Part shown: in pieces, positions 11,950 through 23,559 of the stretch
Layout: every line of letters starts with the position of its first letter
Numbering within the stretch: position 1 is the first letter of the stretch
Assembly: GCA_034190875.2 (NCBI GenBank)
Contig: CM067348.1
Coordinates: 11,567,435-11,631,434 of the forward strand
Reading direction: 5' to 3'
DNA length: 64,000 bases
DNA from: Urechis unicinctus
Taxonomy: Eukaryota > Annelida > Polychaeta > Xenopneusta > Urechidae
Position numbers and translations under genes: made by a program
The notes under the pieces: generated by a model
What the model was told of the DNA's origin: nothing
Databases searched by the model: none
Seen by the model: only the letters and a program-made list of their open reading frames with translations

Positions 11950-13285
11950 AACATGACCACACAATAAACCGGCCGTTATAACGCATGTGACCTCACAACA
12001 AACCAGTCATTATAATGCATGTGACCTCAAAATAAACCAGCCGTTATAATGCATGTGACGTCATAATAAACTTGTTGTTATAATTCATGTGACATCACAA
12101 TAAAGCGGCCGTTATAATTCATGTGACCTCACAATAAAGCGGTCGTTATAATTCATGTGACCTCAAAATAAACCAGCCGTTATAATGCATGTGACGTCAT
12201 AATAAACTTGTTGTTATAATTCATGTGACCTCACAATAAAGCGGCCGTTTCAATTCATGTGACATCACAATAAAGCGGCCGTTATAATGCATGTGACCTC
12301 ACAATAAAGCGGCCGTTATAAGTCATGTGACCTCACAATAAAGCGGCCGTTATAATGCATGTGACCTCACAATAAAGCGGCCGTTATAATTCATGTGACC
12401 TCACAATAAAGCGGCCGTTATAATTCATGTGACCTCACAATAAAGCGGCCGTTATAATTCATGTGACCTCACAATAAAGCGGCCGTTATGACCTCACAAT
12501 AAAGCGGCCGTTATAATTCATGTGACCTCACAATAAAGCGGCCGTTATAATGCATGTGACCTCACAATAAAGCGGCCGTTATAATTCATGTGACCTTACA
12601 ATAAAGCGGCCGTTATAATGCATGTGACCTCACAATAAAGCGGCCGTTATAATTCATGTGACCTCACAATAAAGCGGCCGTTATAATTCATGTGACCTCA
12701 CAATAAAGCGGCCGTTATAATTTATGTGACCTCACAATAAAGCGGCCGTTACGACCTCACAATAAAGCGGCCGTTATAATTCATGTGACCTCACAATAAA
12801 GCGGCCGTTATAATGCATGTGACCTCACAATAAAGCGGCCGTTATAGTTCATGTGACCTCACAATAAAGCGGCCGCTATAATTCATGTGACATCACAATA
12901 AAGCGGCCGTTATAATTCATGTGACCTCACAATAAAGCGGCCGTTATAATGCATGTGACCTCACAATAAAGCGGCCGTTATAATTCATGTGACCTCACAA
13001 TAAAGCGGCCGTTATAATTCATGTGACCTCACAATAAAGCGGCCGTTATAATTCATGTGACCTCACAATAAAGCGGCCGTTATGACCTCACAATAAAGCG
13101 GCCGTTATAATGCATGTGACGATATAATAAACTGGTTGTTATTGTTCATGTGACCTCACAATAAAGCGGCCGTTATAATTCATGTGACCTCACAATAAAG
13201 CGGCCGTTATAATGCATGTGACCTCACAATAAAGCGGCCGCTATAATTCATGTGACCTCACAATAAAGCGGCCGTTATAATGCAG
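11950..13285. repeat. 37-bp minisatellite with a poly(A) signal in every unit
   Basis: More than thirty copies of a 36-37-bp unit built from CATGTGACCTCACAATAAAG and CGGCCGTTATAATT. Almost every unit has AATAAA on the plus strand. Early units (to about 12,250) are more diverged and include TGACGTCA; later ones are nearly identical, as expected from recent homogenisation. Three or four units are shortened (CGTTATGACCTCAC), apparently by the same internal deletion copied along the array. Confidence 0.95.
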
Positions 13286-14900
13286 CGAACGCCAGACTAA
13301 CACGGCCATCAAATGCACAGGATGACAAAACACAGACTTAGTGAAACAGGAGACGTCGCAATAAATCCAGCAGTCATAATGCATGGACGGTGGTTATGAT
13401 TGGCGTAACAATATAGGAATTCTATAGCAACTCTATGGTAAAAGAGCCTGGGTTTCTCCGAGAGGGCAATAACTGTCAGCGCGTTCTCACTGAGAGCGAT
13501 GCTGGTCGTGGGAGGTGTGCTAGCGCATCCAAGCGCTCACCTGTCAGGTAAATTACCAATCAATATAAAACACTTGAATACGCCGTACAACAGGTAACAG
13601 CCTAACTGTATCGGCTAATTGGCATGGACAGTGGTTGAGAGGGTGGGCGGGGTTGGAGGAGGGCTGCGGAAGGAAGTATAGGGGCACTGACAGTCTCGGC
13701 TGTGTACACTATCACCATGGTAACGCCTGTTAATAATGTGGTGATGATGACGCCAATTTAGATTAAATGTGTCCAGATTGGCTTGGCATTTACCCCCCTA
13801 TAAACGGCTAGGTTTATTGCTGTATTGTGGACTAGCCCCGTAGAATTTCTCGCCATAGCCTCCCATGTGTAGCTCCGCCTTGTCTCACAGAAAATTCCAC
13901 GCCCCCTCCCGTCATCAGGGGTTGTACACACAGACACACCTAGTATTACCTCACACAGCCCGTCAACCATTAACCTCTCTTATCACCTATCATCGCAAGG
14001 CGCTGAGTGGTGGACTCTGATAGGGTGACGCACAGCCCGTACAGCACTCGCCGCCTTACCTCCCACACCACACCTGAACCAGTCCCGGTCGCTGTCGCCC
14101 GGTCAGCGCAGTGACCATCACACAGACGAGCAGCTGACAGAGGCTGTCACAACGACGAGGTGTACATTGTTGTCCGTAGCCGAGACAGGATTCTGCTGCC
14201 GTGACAGGTGTTTGTGTAGCCGTGACAGGTGTCCCGCTGATGAACCTACGCAGGTAAGAAAAGGTGTACAGTTGATTGATGTGGGTTTTGGCTCTGACTG
14301 GAGATGTGTGTATGTATGTGTATGTGTGTGTGGGGGGGGGGGGGGGGGGGGGGGGGGGCGGGGGGGCACAACAACATCATAATGTTACACAAGCAGATTA
14401 TATCATTACAGGGGGGTATCACAGGAGTCAAGCTTACTTCACAATTTTAAGATATCGGAGTGTTCATTAACTATATTTCAGTGATAACTTGACTCGAAAC
14501 CATGACGCGATAAGGAAAGGTGTCAACAAAGCTCCTTGTGATTATGTCGAAAATTGTTGTTGGTATTTGTATAGTTTATTTCACTCGATGTGCCACTGCT
14601 GCGTGCTTAATTTCTCGCAGAATTTGCTGCCCCTAAGTGTTTTCTGTGGTCTTTGGCCTGCTTCGATTATGGTCTCTTGAATTGTTGACATGTCTACCAG
14701 ATGACGGTGCATGTAGGTACATTGTATATTTTCCAATCGGCGGAGGCGGAAATATAAATGGGTTACATGTGGTGACATTCAGTTGCCATTACATGTGGTG
14801 ACGACCCCGTTTTTCTGTGAGCCGTTATGATCAAGTGAAGAATCGCTATGTCATAATCTAAACTCGTGCTAGTTTCTGGTTCACTTTTCTGGAAGTCGTA
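13286..14900. other. non-coding DNA with a poly-G run
   Basis: A G run at 14,332-14,366, interrupted by one C, follows a short TG-rich stretch. A GC-rich segment at about 14,040-14,253 ends in a good donor (CGCAG then GTAAGA) and could be a 5' untranslated exon, but nothing else supports it. There is no coding frame I trust. Confidence 0.45.
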
Positions 14901-14904
14901 GTCT

Positions 14905-15012
14905 TCCATTGGTCGAGCGGATCAGGATGCTTTAGAGACCTAATCAGGATGCTTTAGAGACCTAATCAGGGTGCTTTAGAGACCTAATCAGGGTGCCTTA
15001 GAGACCTAATGG
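14905..15012. repeat. 22-bp minisatellite, about five units
   Basis: Direct copies of a 22-bp unit containing GGATGCTTTAGAGACCTAAT, the last ones with GGGTGC. Confidence 0.9.
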
Positions 15013-15139
15013 GCGGCTGTTACGGGTCAAATAAAACGATTTTCATAATTGTTTTATTATGTGTTTCACAATGGAGATTCATAACTCATTAACCAACGTG
15101 GCCCCGGTCAAGACAAGTCTACAGGTTCAGCCAGCGGAT

Positions 15140-15490
15140 CTCACCTGTTGTTAGTTCACTGGACGCCGTGATCAGCTCATAGGACGCCGTGATCAGCTCA
15201 TAGGACGTTGGGTGAGTTCACTGGACGCCGTGATCAGCTCATAGGACGTTGGGTGAGTTCACTGGACGCCTTGATCAGCTCATAGGACGCCGTGATTAGC
15301 TCATAGGACGCCGTGATCAGCTCATAGGACGCCGTGATTAGCTCATAGAACGCCGTGATCAGCTCATAGGACGCCGTGATCAGCTCGTAGGACGTTGGGT
15401 GAGTTCACTGGGCGCCGTGATCATCTTATAGGACGCCGTGATTAGCTCATAGGACACCGTGATCAGCTCATAGGACGCCGTGATCAGCTC
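15140..15490. repeat. 21-bp minisatellite
   Basis: Copies of a 21-bp unit TCATAGGACGCCGTGATCAG, interrupted by a longer variant containing GTTGGGTGAGTTCACTGGAC. The last unit fuses into the neighbouring 30-bp array, and this junction recurs at about 15,690-15,720. Confidence 0.92.
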
Positions 15491-16098
15491 ATATTCCGAG
15501 GCGGAATATGACCACGAGGCGGAATATGAGGTTCAAAAAGATCACGAGGCGGACTATGAGGGTCAAACAGACCATGAGGAGAAATATGAGGGTCAAACAG
15601 ACCACGAGGCGGAATATGAGGGTCAAACAGATCATGAGGCGGAATATGAGGGTCAAACAGACCACGAGGCGGAATATTAGGGTCAAACAGCTCATAGGAC
15701 GCCGTGATCAGCTCATATTCCGAGGCGGAATATGACTACAAGGCGGAATATGAGGTTCAAAAAGATCACCAGGCGGACTATGAGGGTCAAACAGACCATG
15801 AGGAGAAATATGAGGGTCAAACAGACCACGAGGCGGAATATGAGGGTCAAACAGATCATGAGGCGGAATATGAGGGTCAAACAGACCACGAGGCGGAATA
15901 TGAGGGTCAAACAGACCACGAGGGGGGATATGAGGGTCAAACAGACCACGAGGCGGAATATGAGGGTCAAACAGACCACGAGGCGGAATATGAGGGTCAA
16001 ACAGACCACGAGGCGGAATATGAGGGTCAAACAGACCACGAGGGGGGATATGAGGGTCAAACAGACCATGAGGAGAAATATTAGGGTCAAACAGTCCC
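15491..16098. repeat. 30-bp minisatellite in two blocks
   Basis: Unit of 30 bp containing GGCGGAATATGAGGGTCAAA. The second block (about 15,690-16,098) begins with a near-copy of the start of the first, so the array and its left junction were duplicated together. The ten-residue peptide EYEGQTDHEA and five other frames stay open because the period is divisible by three. I do not regard them as genes. Confidence 0.95.
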
Positions 16099-16575
16099 AG
16101 ATTAAGCTGTACGGAAACCATTGTGTACCTCATTCACTTGTCGTTGCTAACTCAATTCGCTTATCAGTTGTGGAAGTCATAAGCGTCGAGTGGCAGAGCG
16201 GTCCAACCTTTCTCACAGCTCATGAGAGTGACGGGTATTGTCTGTCCTGGTATTAAGTTAAGTCTGCCGCGCAAGGAGCTTGTCGAGACTCGCTAAGTCC
16301 GCCGCCCAGGGAGTTAGCAGGGTGGATTAGATCAGCAGGGTGGATTGGATCAGTTTGGTTGAAAATGTTCAGAATTCGGCCGTAAAACACTTCATTTCCG
16401 CTGTACGGCATATGGTCTTTGTAACGTGCGATGAAATCTCATGGGACAGGATCAATTGTCTGAAACGGGCTGTTAAAAAGTTAGGCTAGAAGTGGGTGGA
16501 GTTTGGGCGATAATACAATAGAGGGATGCAAGCCTAGTTACCCGAACTGGTAGCTAATCACTTGTATTATTGTAC

Positions 16576-17205
16576 AGTTGCTTTCAAAGCTCCGACACAG
16601 TGGGCGAGTTGGTGTTTACAACACAAAGCTCCGACACAGTGGGCGAGTTGGTGTTTCCAACACAAAGCTCCGACACAGTGGGCGAGTTGGTGTGTCCAAC
16701 ACAAAGCTCCGACACAGTGGGCGAGTTGGTGTTTCCAACACAAAGCTCCGACACAGTGGGCGAGTTGGTGTTTCCAAAGCTCCGACACAGTGGGTGAGTT
16801 GGTGTGTCCAACACAAAGCTCCGACACAGTGGGCGAGTTGGTGCTTCCAACACAAAGCTCCGACACAGTGGGCGAGTTGGTGTTTCCAACACAAAGCTCC
16901 GACACAGTGGGCGAGTTGGTGTGTCCAACACAAAGCTCCGACACAGTGGGCGAGTTGGTGTTTCCAACACAAAGCTCCGACACAGTGGGCGAGTTGGTGT
17001 TTCCAACACAAAGCTCCGACACAGTGGGCGAGTTGGTGTTTCCAAAGCTCCGACACAGTGGGCGAGTTGGTGTGTCCAACACAAAGCTCCGACACAGTGG
17101 GTGAGTTGGTGTTTCCAACACAAAGCTCCGACACAGTGGGCGAGTTGGTGTTTCCAACACAAAGCTCCGACACAGTGGACGAGTTGGTGTTTCCAACACA
17201 AAGAA
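16576..17205. repeat. 42-bp minisatellite
   Basis: About sixteen units containing AGCTCCGACACAGTGGGCGA and GTTGGTGTTTCCAACACA. Some units lack CAACAC and shift the frame between 42 and 36 bp. A higher-order pattern is visible, as the GTGTCC variant recurs every few units. Frames of 180-260 codons on both strands are artefacts. Confidence 0.95.
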
Positions 17206-17414
17206 AGGAAAACAATGAACAAAAAGAAAGAAGACCAACACAGAAGCGAAATTATAACTGCATGAAATACCTGAAAAATGCATCTTTAGCAGCTGGTCAC
17301 ATGAGCACAGAGCACAGAGTAATGTGGATGCATTATCTGATTACATTCACTCTTATTATAATCCCTTAGTACCTCGCATCTATGTTTCTATGTACACTTT
17401 CCCGCCTCCGGGGA

Positions 17415-18083
17415 TTAAAGTGCCTATCGCACGAAAACTCATGTCATTTTTTTCGCCAGATTACGGAAATATAACCCAGAAGTAACTATTCTGTCTATGT
17501 ATCAGTCGTCAAAGTGCACGTTTTCGGATAGAAATTCGACTTTAAAGATGAGTCCGGCGTATCGAGACGACGAGCTCATGAATAATTAATCGCCTCCGCG
17601 TGACGTCAGCTCCGGCTTTGTTTTCGTTGCGAGGCGCTACCTGCGCTACTATTAGCGCAAAAGGGCTGCTGGTAATTTCGCTATTTCATCACTTCAGGAG
17701 AGCGACGAAGAGACATGGGATGGCACAGATCATAAGCAGACCATCGTTGCTTCGGCAGAGCAAATTTCTAACCAGAAATGAGCGATTCAGACGTCTCCGA
17801 TGAAGAGAAAAAAGACACCGGCGATGTCACTGCTGCGCCTTGGACAACGGGGAACTCCCTGCGTCTCTGAGAACGGGCTTACTTTACTGACGTCACATTT
17901 TGGGTCTGACCTAGATAATGGCTGCCGCAGCGGTTTGTCGGGCGCGCTAGTTTGAACTCACATCTTATCAAATTTTGGCCTTAACTGATCAGACGCGACG
18001 GTTATTGGACTGGTTGGAGTTTATTGATCGCATTATGAATTGATTTCAGCGAAGTACCTATAACCGTGCGATGGGCACTTTAA
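17415..18083. mobile_element. 661-bp TTAA-flanked non-autonomous DNA transposon
   Basis: Both ends carry TTAA (17,415-17,418 and 18,080-18,083) as a target-site duplication. Just inside lie terminal inverted repeats of 15 bp, AGTGCCTATCGCACG at the left and, reverse-complemented, AGTGCCCATCGCACG at the right, with one mismatch. TTAA duplications are typical of the piggyBac and Kolobok superfamilies; the ends do not decide between them. A 30-residue frame at 17,778-17,870 starts MSDSDVSDEEKKDTGD. No transposase is encoded, so any movement would need a partner elsewhere. It sits directly upstream of the exon at 18,126 and probably in its intron. Confidence 0.8.
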
Positions 18084-18125
18084 GGCCATGTCTATTAACT
18101 TCTCATTGGCTACTTTCTGTTTCAG

Positions 18126-18450
18126 TACAGCCGCACAAAGAAGCTGCATAAACGGTCAGTACAGCCGTATTAAGTTACAGTACAGCCGCATTCCTCGAAA
18201 TTCAAAGGGAATATCTGACGCCATGGATCAGTGTATTGACACGATTCGACGAGGCAGCGCCCGTGCCAGTCTTCACGCAGGGGACGACCCTCTCGCTAAT
18301 CTTCAGATCACGTCAAACATGCCTCGCGCCCTACGTAGGATCATGAAAATGATGGATTTCGAAGCGCAACGGGTCCCTCATGAAAACTACGATAAATACA
18401 TACTGCAAAGGGATGGCTTCGTGTCGTTTGTATATTTAGCCAAACCGTAA
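18126..18450 (+). CDS. terminal exon of a small protein, paralogue of 19,258-19,536
   Basis: After a good acceptor (TACTTTCTGTTTCAG) a frame runs to TAA at 18,450. The conserved part starts at ISDAMDQC and continues through MPRALRRIMKMMDF, YDKYILQRDG and SFVYLAKP at the C-terminus. These blocks align with AERALQRLLAIIDV, RLKYTIERNNG and SFVYLANNN in the minus-strand exon 0.8 kb away. Two homologous frames on opposite strands would be unlikely by chance, which supports both as genes. The repeated CAGTACAGCCG upstream of the ATG offers several acceptors, so the 5' boundary is uncertain. I do not recognise the family, and no membrane segment or cysteine framework is visible. Confidence 0.6.
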
Positions 18451-18557
18451 CTTTTGTAAATGTTAGAAGTGAGTTTCTCTTTCAAACAGTTGGATGTGTT
18501 GTTCAGACTCTGTAATGTTACTCCGCAAGACGAGTCCTGGTTGTACCATAGCAAGCG

Positions 18558-18563
18558 AATAAA
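18558..18563 (+). terminator. poly(A) signal AATAAA
   Basis: A canonical AATAAA lies 108 bp after the TAA of the plus-strand exon, at a normal distance for a 3' end. Confidence 0.5.
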
Positions 18564-19009
18564 ACGGTCACAATAATGTTTTATTATCCGAGTCGATGTT
18601 ACACGTTGAAATTCAAATCGTGGATTAAACTTGACATCCTAGTATATCGTCTTGACAAGTTCATAAAAAAAATGTTAAAAATGTTTCCACACATAAAATA
18701 ACAGATGATATTGAGTAATAAGACATTATCATAAGACTAATGAACCACTTATCTCTGACGTCACCAAACACAGAAATCAACACATATCGTACTATGTATG
18801 ATCATTTCGATGCTATGTACAAGCTGCAAATGGCCTTGACCTTGCAAGGATATACATACACGATGGCGGCAGAGGGACCTTCGAGTGTCAGACGATATCA
18901 AATCTCCTTATAAAAGAAGAGCAAGAAAAGCACCAAGAACACCGATGACCACGTGACTTGTGGCAACATACACACTGGGTCGAGGGACACAAATAAACAA
19001 CGTCACAGT

Positions 19010-19135
19010 TGCGTGAGAGTGACGCGGGGTCAGGGTGTGTAGGTAGTATGGTAGGTGTGTGTGAGAGTGAAGCGGGGCGAGTGTGTAGTTAGTATGGTAG
19101 GTGTGTGTGAGAGTGACGCGGGGTGTGTAGGATGT
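19010..19135. repeat. short GTGTGTGAGAGTGA repeat
   Basis: Three loose copies of a unit containing GTGTGTGAGAGTGACGCGGGG separated by GTAGTATGGTAG. It lies between the two converging exons. Confidence 0.75.
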
Positions 19136-19257
19136 TAGGTATCTGTACGCGACCCCTTGTTACAACTATCACAGTACAATATCCTGTCAGGATCACTCAG
19201 TGTAAAAGTTAATATATTGCTTAGCTTATTTAAAATAGGCAGCAAACGTCTGGCAAC

Positions 19258-19536
19258 TCACGCCGTCACAAAATTACATTCCGTCTGGTTGTTGTTAGCC
19301 AAGTACACAAATGAGCAGCCATTATTCCGCTCGATGGTGTATTTGAGGCGTTCCCGCTGCTGGACGTTCATATTGACAACGTCGATGATCGCCAGGAGGC
19401 GCTGCAGTGCTCGTTCAGCCTCTTTCTGGATCTGAGCCTCGTGATTGTCGTATTGCGCGTTGTAATCGTCGACGTCGTAGGTGTCGCCTCCCATCGTACA
19501 GTAATCCATCGCTGAGTGCGACACCTGCTTCTGCTT
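19258..19536 (-). CDS. terminal exon of a small protein, paralogue of 18,126-18,450
   Basis: A good acceptor (TTTGTGTTGTAACAG) at 19,537 is followed in phase 0 by KQKQVSHSAMDYC and a frame that ends in a stop at 19,258. The middle is acidic and tyrosine-rich (YDVDDYNAQYDNHEAQ). A predicted helix AERALQRLLAIIDVVNMNV follows, then RLKYTIERNNGCSFVYLA and a short Asn-rich tail. The helix and the SFVYLA motif match the plus-strand neighbour, so this is an inverted, diverged duplicate. The upstream exon was not identified: a GTAGGC donor near 19,650 gives a frame that does not fit. Function unknown. Confidence 0.6.
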   Translation of the reverse strand, partial: KQKQVSHSAMDYCTMGGDTYDVDDYNAQYDNHEAQIQKEAERALQRLLAIIDVVNMNVQQRERLKYTIERNNGCSFVYLANNNQTECNFVTA

Positions 19537-20299
19537 CTGTTACAACACAAACATAGACATATGAGAGAACAAAGACGCGTTCATGGCGACCTCCTTCTTC
19601 AATCAGTGCTTGTTGCCGTCGCTTTAAAATTTGAACGCCAATCTAGAGCCTACCTGTCGGTCACGTGGCCTCTGTTCATGTGTTTCGGACGCCCAAGGTC
19701 AAGCCAACTACAAGGTCACGTTGGTCGTCAATTGTTAATAAGCTTTAGCAGGACACCTGTGGACCAACCGGTCTTTTTGCCCAGGCTACCCATCAACATA
19801 AGGTCTTAGGTGGCCACCTTTGTAAATATTTATAAATCTTATTGGTGAACTGACGCCGCCTCACCAGAAAAAAATACAGGAATAGTTGTGTTCGACGAGA
19901 CGTCATAGAGGCGATTCTCATGATTGATTCATTGTGCGCAGGAGCAGTGCGATATAACCACAACAATGGTTATATCAGCAGGAGGGTTAAGATTGCAAAA
20001 CTCTGTGCCGCCAGAGGCGGTGTTGGGTGATAAGCGCCTTACTCTCCGCTGATCCAGACAATAAATCATACGACGGATTAATATGGCCGCCAGCTTTCAC
20101 AACTCAATATGACCCGTCTCTGCGACCCTGGGACCGATAAGCGCGGCAGGCATTTCACAATCAACTCACCCCACGTTATTTACATCGGCGAATATATTAT
20201 AACCACCTCAGAAGTGACCGAGTTGATGGAGTAGTGTAGTTCTCGCCTGATATCAGAACCAACGGAAGCGGATGTGCTCAAATCCGGAACCATTGATGA
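19537..20299. other. unique non-coding DNA
   Basis: Presumably intron and upstream region of the minus-strand gene. No exon with matching phase was found. Confidence 0.4.
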
Positions 20300-20525
20300 G
20301 GTTGCACTGATGAAGCGGGTATGCTCAAATGAGAACATTTGGAAGCGGGTATGCTCAAATGAGAACATTCGGAAGCGGGTATGCTCAAATGAGAACAATC
20401 GGAAGCGGGTATGCTCAAATGAGAACAATCGGAAGCGGGTATGCTCAAATGAGAACAATCGGAATCGGGTATGCTCAAATGAGAACAATCGGAAGCGGGT
20501 ATGCTCAAATACGAACCTACTGGTG
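20300..20525. repeat. 30-bp minisatellite, seven to eight units
   Basis: Unit of 30 bp with core GCGGGTATGCTCAAATGAGA. Open frames in several registers are artefacts of the period. Confidence 0.93.
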
Positions 20526-20644
20526 ATGGTGTGTTTATAGTAACTGGGGCGGCTGAGTGACAATAGCAGTGCCAATTGATTGCCATGATATTGTCTGTCA
20601 AATAACTCTAAACACGTGACGTCATGAGAGAATGCCGATACAAT

Positions 20645-20885
20645 CTGTCTACCCAGATTAACTATCAGACACCTGTCTACCCAGATTAACTATCAGACAC
20701 CTGTCTACCCAGATTAACTATCAGACACCTGTCTACCCAGATTAACTATCAGACACCTGTCTACCCAGATTAACTATCAGACACCTGTCTACTCAGGTTA
20801 CCGATCAGACACCTGTCTACTCAGGTTACCGATCAGACACCTGTCTACTCAGATTAACTATCAGACACCTGTCTACCCAGGATAC
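20645..20885. repeat. 28-bp minisatellite, eight to nine units
   Basis: Unit of 28 bp with core ACCTGTCTACCCAGATTAAC followed by TATCAGAC. Units 6 and 7 share the variant TACTCAGGTTACCGATCAGAC. Confidence 0.93.
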
Positions 20886-21074
20886 CGATTTAGACGAAGG
20901 CAGAGACGGCGCCGCCTCGTGTGACCAGGAACTATCGAGGTTTGCCGGCTCCGTGAAAAGTCATTAGAAAATTATGGAATAGTACAACAAAAGCGAAGCA
21001 ATGGTGACGTCATGAGGGAATGACGATACAATCACGACATACAACAGGGAGAAAATGTTAAGCAAACCTGGCAA

Positions 21075-21215
21075 AATAAGTACACAGGAAGAAATGCGCT
21101 TCAGAACATAATAAGTACACAGGAAGAAATGCGCTTCAGAACATAATAAGTACACAGGAAGAAATGCGCTTCAGAACATAATAAGAACACAGGAAGAAAT
21201 GTGCTTCAGAACATA
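21075..21215. repeat. 35-bp minisatellite, four units
   Basis: Unit of 35 bp with core TACACAGGAAGAAATGCGCT. Three units are identical and the last has two changes. Confidence 0.92.
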
Positions 21216-22848
21216 TTTTACAGAGGCGTAATTGATTCCGCGTAATTGATTCAACCATAAGTTATGACATTAAGATAACTTACCGTTATTAAGTGATTAA
21301 ATAATGTCCACGGGCTGAATTTAAACCAAGTTTCAATACTTTCTGTTGCGTAGATTGATCGATTTGCCGAGTCTGACCACACTTGGTGAGTGCGAGGTAG
21401 GCGATCGAGGGGATCGTTGAGGTACGTTTCACTCTAAGTAGACCCGACCCGCTGTCAACGGACTGCCTGAAAATGTTAAAGATCCGCGCCGCGGCCTGCA
21501 TGAAAATCACATAGCATGACTTAATCACACGTGGCGGATCGGAGGGGGCACTTTAAATCAGAGGACACTTGGTGTACTGATGTTGTCCATATTCCTGAGA
21601 CATACCATAACAGAGAGAATTTGTTACTGTTATATAATCTTCCATATTTCCCTGGCACCGCCGAGTCCTCCTGAGACCCGCGCTCTCCCCCCATACCCAC
21701 CTGACAAGCCTCTTGAACTGCTTGTCGTTTCAATAGATTCACCACTTAATTGGTCACTCATTTGATATATGCGCCACTTAATCGACCAGTCGTTATGATA
21801 GATGCACAATTTGAACAGGCGGTCGTTTAGATAACCACTTGTGTCTCCATGACGACAGCCGTCTGAAGATATACAGTCACCATGACGACCTTGGATTGGT
21901 AACATCCAGGACAAGAAGTAGTATACATGGCATTATTGAGTAGAGTGGCCCCACCGATAACAAGGATGCCAAAGAATATAAATATACTCATTTGAGAGGG
22001 GTTAACCCTACACACCGATAGAATGGTTGCAAAAAAATCACAGAGCCTATCGGTGAGCGATCCTATTGAATTAAAGAAAACTGAAGCCCTTAACGGGTTA
22101 GGACCAGCTGACCGGACCGGTAGGGTCACTCGGCGTGTCAGAATCAATAGAGGCACGCTTTACCCCCGATCGACTCCATACCTCGCGAGCGACCGTTCTG
22201 AATCCATTCGCTTACTCGCCTATCTAAACTTGACAAGCAAGCTGTCTGGCTGTTTACTCTTCGTCGTTTCCATCGGGTTGATGATGACGTCATAGTTAAG
22301 GTCGTCTGCTGTTGATGATGACGTCATCGTTAAGGTCGTCTGCTGTTTATGATGACGTCATCGTTAAGGTCGTCTGCTGGTTTTTATTGCTTGAGGGGTT
22401 ATATTGGAGAAATTCGGCACCTACATCCCAGATTAATGCTGACCAATCTAGCTTGATTCATCATCTTCTGAATCAGAAGAAATTCAAGTGAAATCCCAAA
22501 GGATGGATGCATGACAAGAGTAACAACGTAGAAGGCGTCATACACGAGCCAGTGCTTAGTGACTACAAAGATTACAAATGATAATTACTCGCATCCTTGC
22601 GATAGTCCCGATGCGGTACGCCAGAGGTAGTTAGTTACCCCAAGATGCGGTACGCCAGAGGTAGTTAGTTACCCCAAGAAAGAGTTGCTGCTACGCTCTT
22701 GACATTTCCCCTTTGAAATACAAAAACGTCACACGAGAGCCGCTTGCCTTCCTCAACTAGTTTACAGAGGTGATAAATATAGGACGCTTCAAACGTAGAC
22801 GCACAAACATTCAATGCCTCCAGAGCCTCAAGTTGGGCTACAGGCCTT
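21216..22848. other. unique DNA with small direct repeats
   Basis: No supported gene. Three copies of a 34-bp unit containing GATGATGACGTCATCGTTAA lie at about 22,272-22,380, each with a CRE-like TGACGTCA. A 33-bp unit starting GATGCGGTACGCCAGAGGTA is duplicated at about 22,610-22,677. Confidence 0.5.
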
Positions 22849-22854
22849 TCCTGC

Positions 22855-22968
22855 AGTAGTATAAAGAGTAGCGGTTATGGCACACCACCACTCATCTATA
22901 CTATTCTCTCTTTGGCAGCTTATACAAGATTTTTCCTCAACCTAAGTTAAGAGAAAGGCGCCTCGGAA
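22855..22968 (+). repeat. left terminal inverted repeat of the Polinton
   Basis: Begins AGTAGTATAAAGAGTAGCGG and ends around GAAAGGCGCCTCGGA. It matches the reverse complement of 36,228-36,339 with about two differences. Beyond 22,968 the two ends diverge. Confidence 0.9.
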
Positions 22969-23324
22969 CCGACCCTCCCAGCAGGGGTCGAAGTGGCCCA
23001 CCACCTCTCATCTCTATGGCATGCTAGATTGTAGGTGAACTAGTGTGCCCATAGGCCAAGGTGTCCACACCGTTTGCGGTTATCCAACTCTTTAAATCAC
23101 AAGCTCGTGTGACACTTGCTAACAAGTTCCTCTAGGCGTTACACTCGCTGCACAAGGTCATCGATTTATTATATCGTCTTTCAGATAATCTGTATCTAAC
23201 CTCAACTCTTTTACACGATCTTCAAGTTCAGTAATACGCTCTTCGGTGTTCATTTCTATACCTTATGCCCTTGTTTATTCAATAGATCGGTATATACAGT
23301 GTACAAATGTCCCCGCAATTAAAA

Positions 23325-23540
23325 TTATTCTATGTATTGAGGCGGGTCAATATCATTTAGGGTCCACTTAATGGTAAAAAAGCTCCCAATTTTGTCTTGC
23401 AATACCAAGTAGCCAACAGCGGCTCTAGTAACACCCAACACTGTGGCAATAGGAATGGCAACTACTGTAGACATTATACCAACACCACTTGCGCCAAGAC
23501 ACATACCAACAGTAACTAAAACAGTGTCTACTGCACGCAA
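23325..23540 (-). pseudogene. Polinton part: small hydrophobic frame
   Basis: A 71-residue frame of the Polinton, rich in Val, Gly and Ala (VGMCLGASGVGIMSTVV), consistent with a membrane-active small protein. It lies next to the left end. I cannot assign it to a named Polinton gene. Confidence 0.4.
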
Positions 23541-23559
23541 ATATTTTTTGTAAATAGCA

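Noticed and set aside
15480-16256. EYEGQTDHEA repeat protein and its shadows
   Set aside because: A 30-bp array with six overlapping frames, no promoter, leader or splice context, and frame-neutral variants.
16562-17369. Cys- and Trp-rich repeat proteins (APTQWASWC and others) of up to 263 codons
   Set aside because: A 42-bp array; unit-length changes shift all frames alike.
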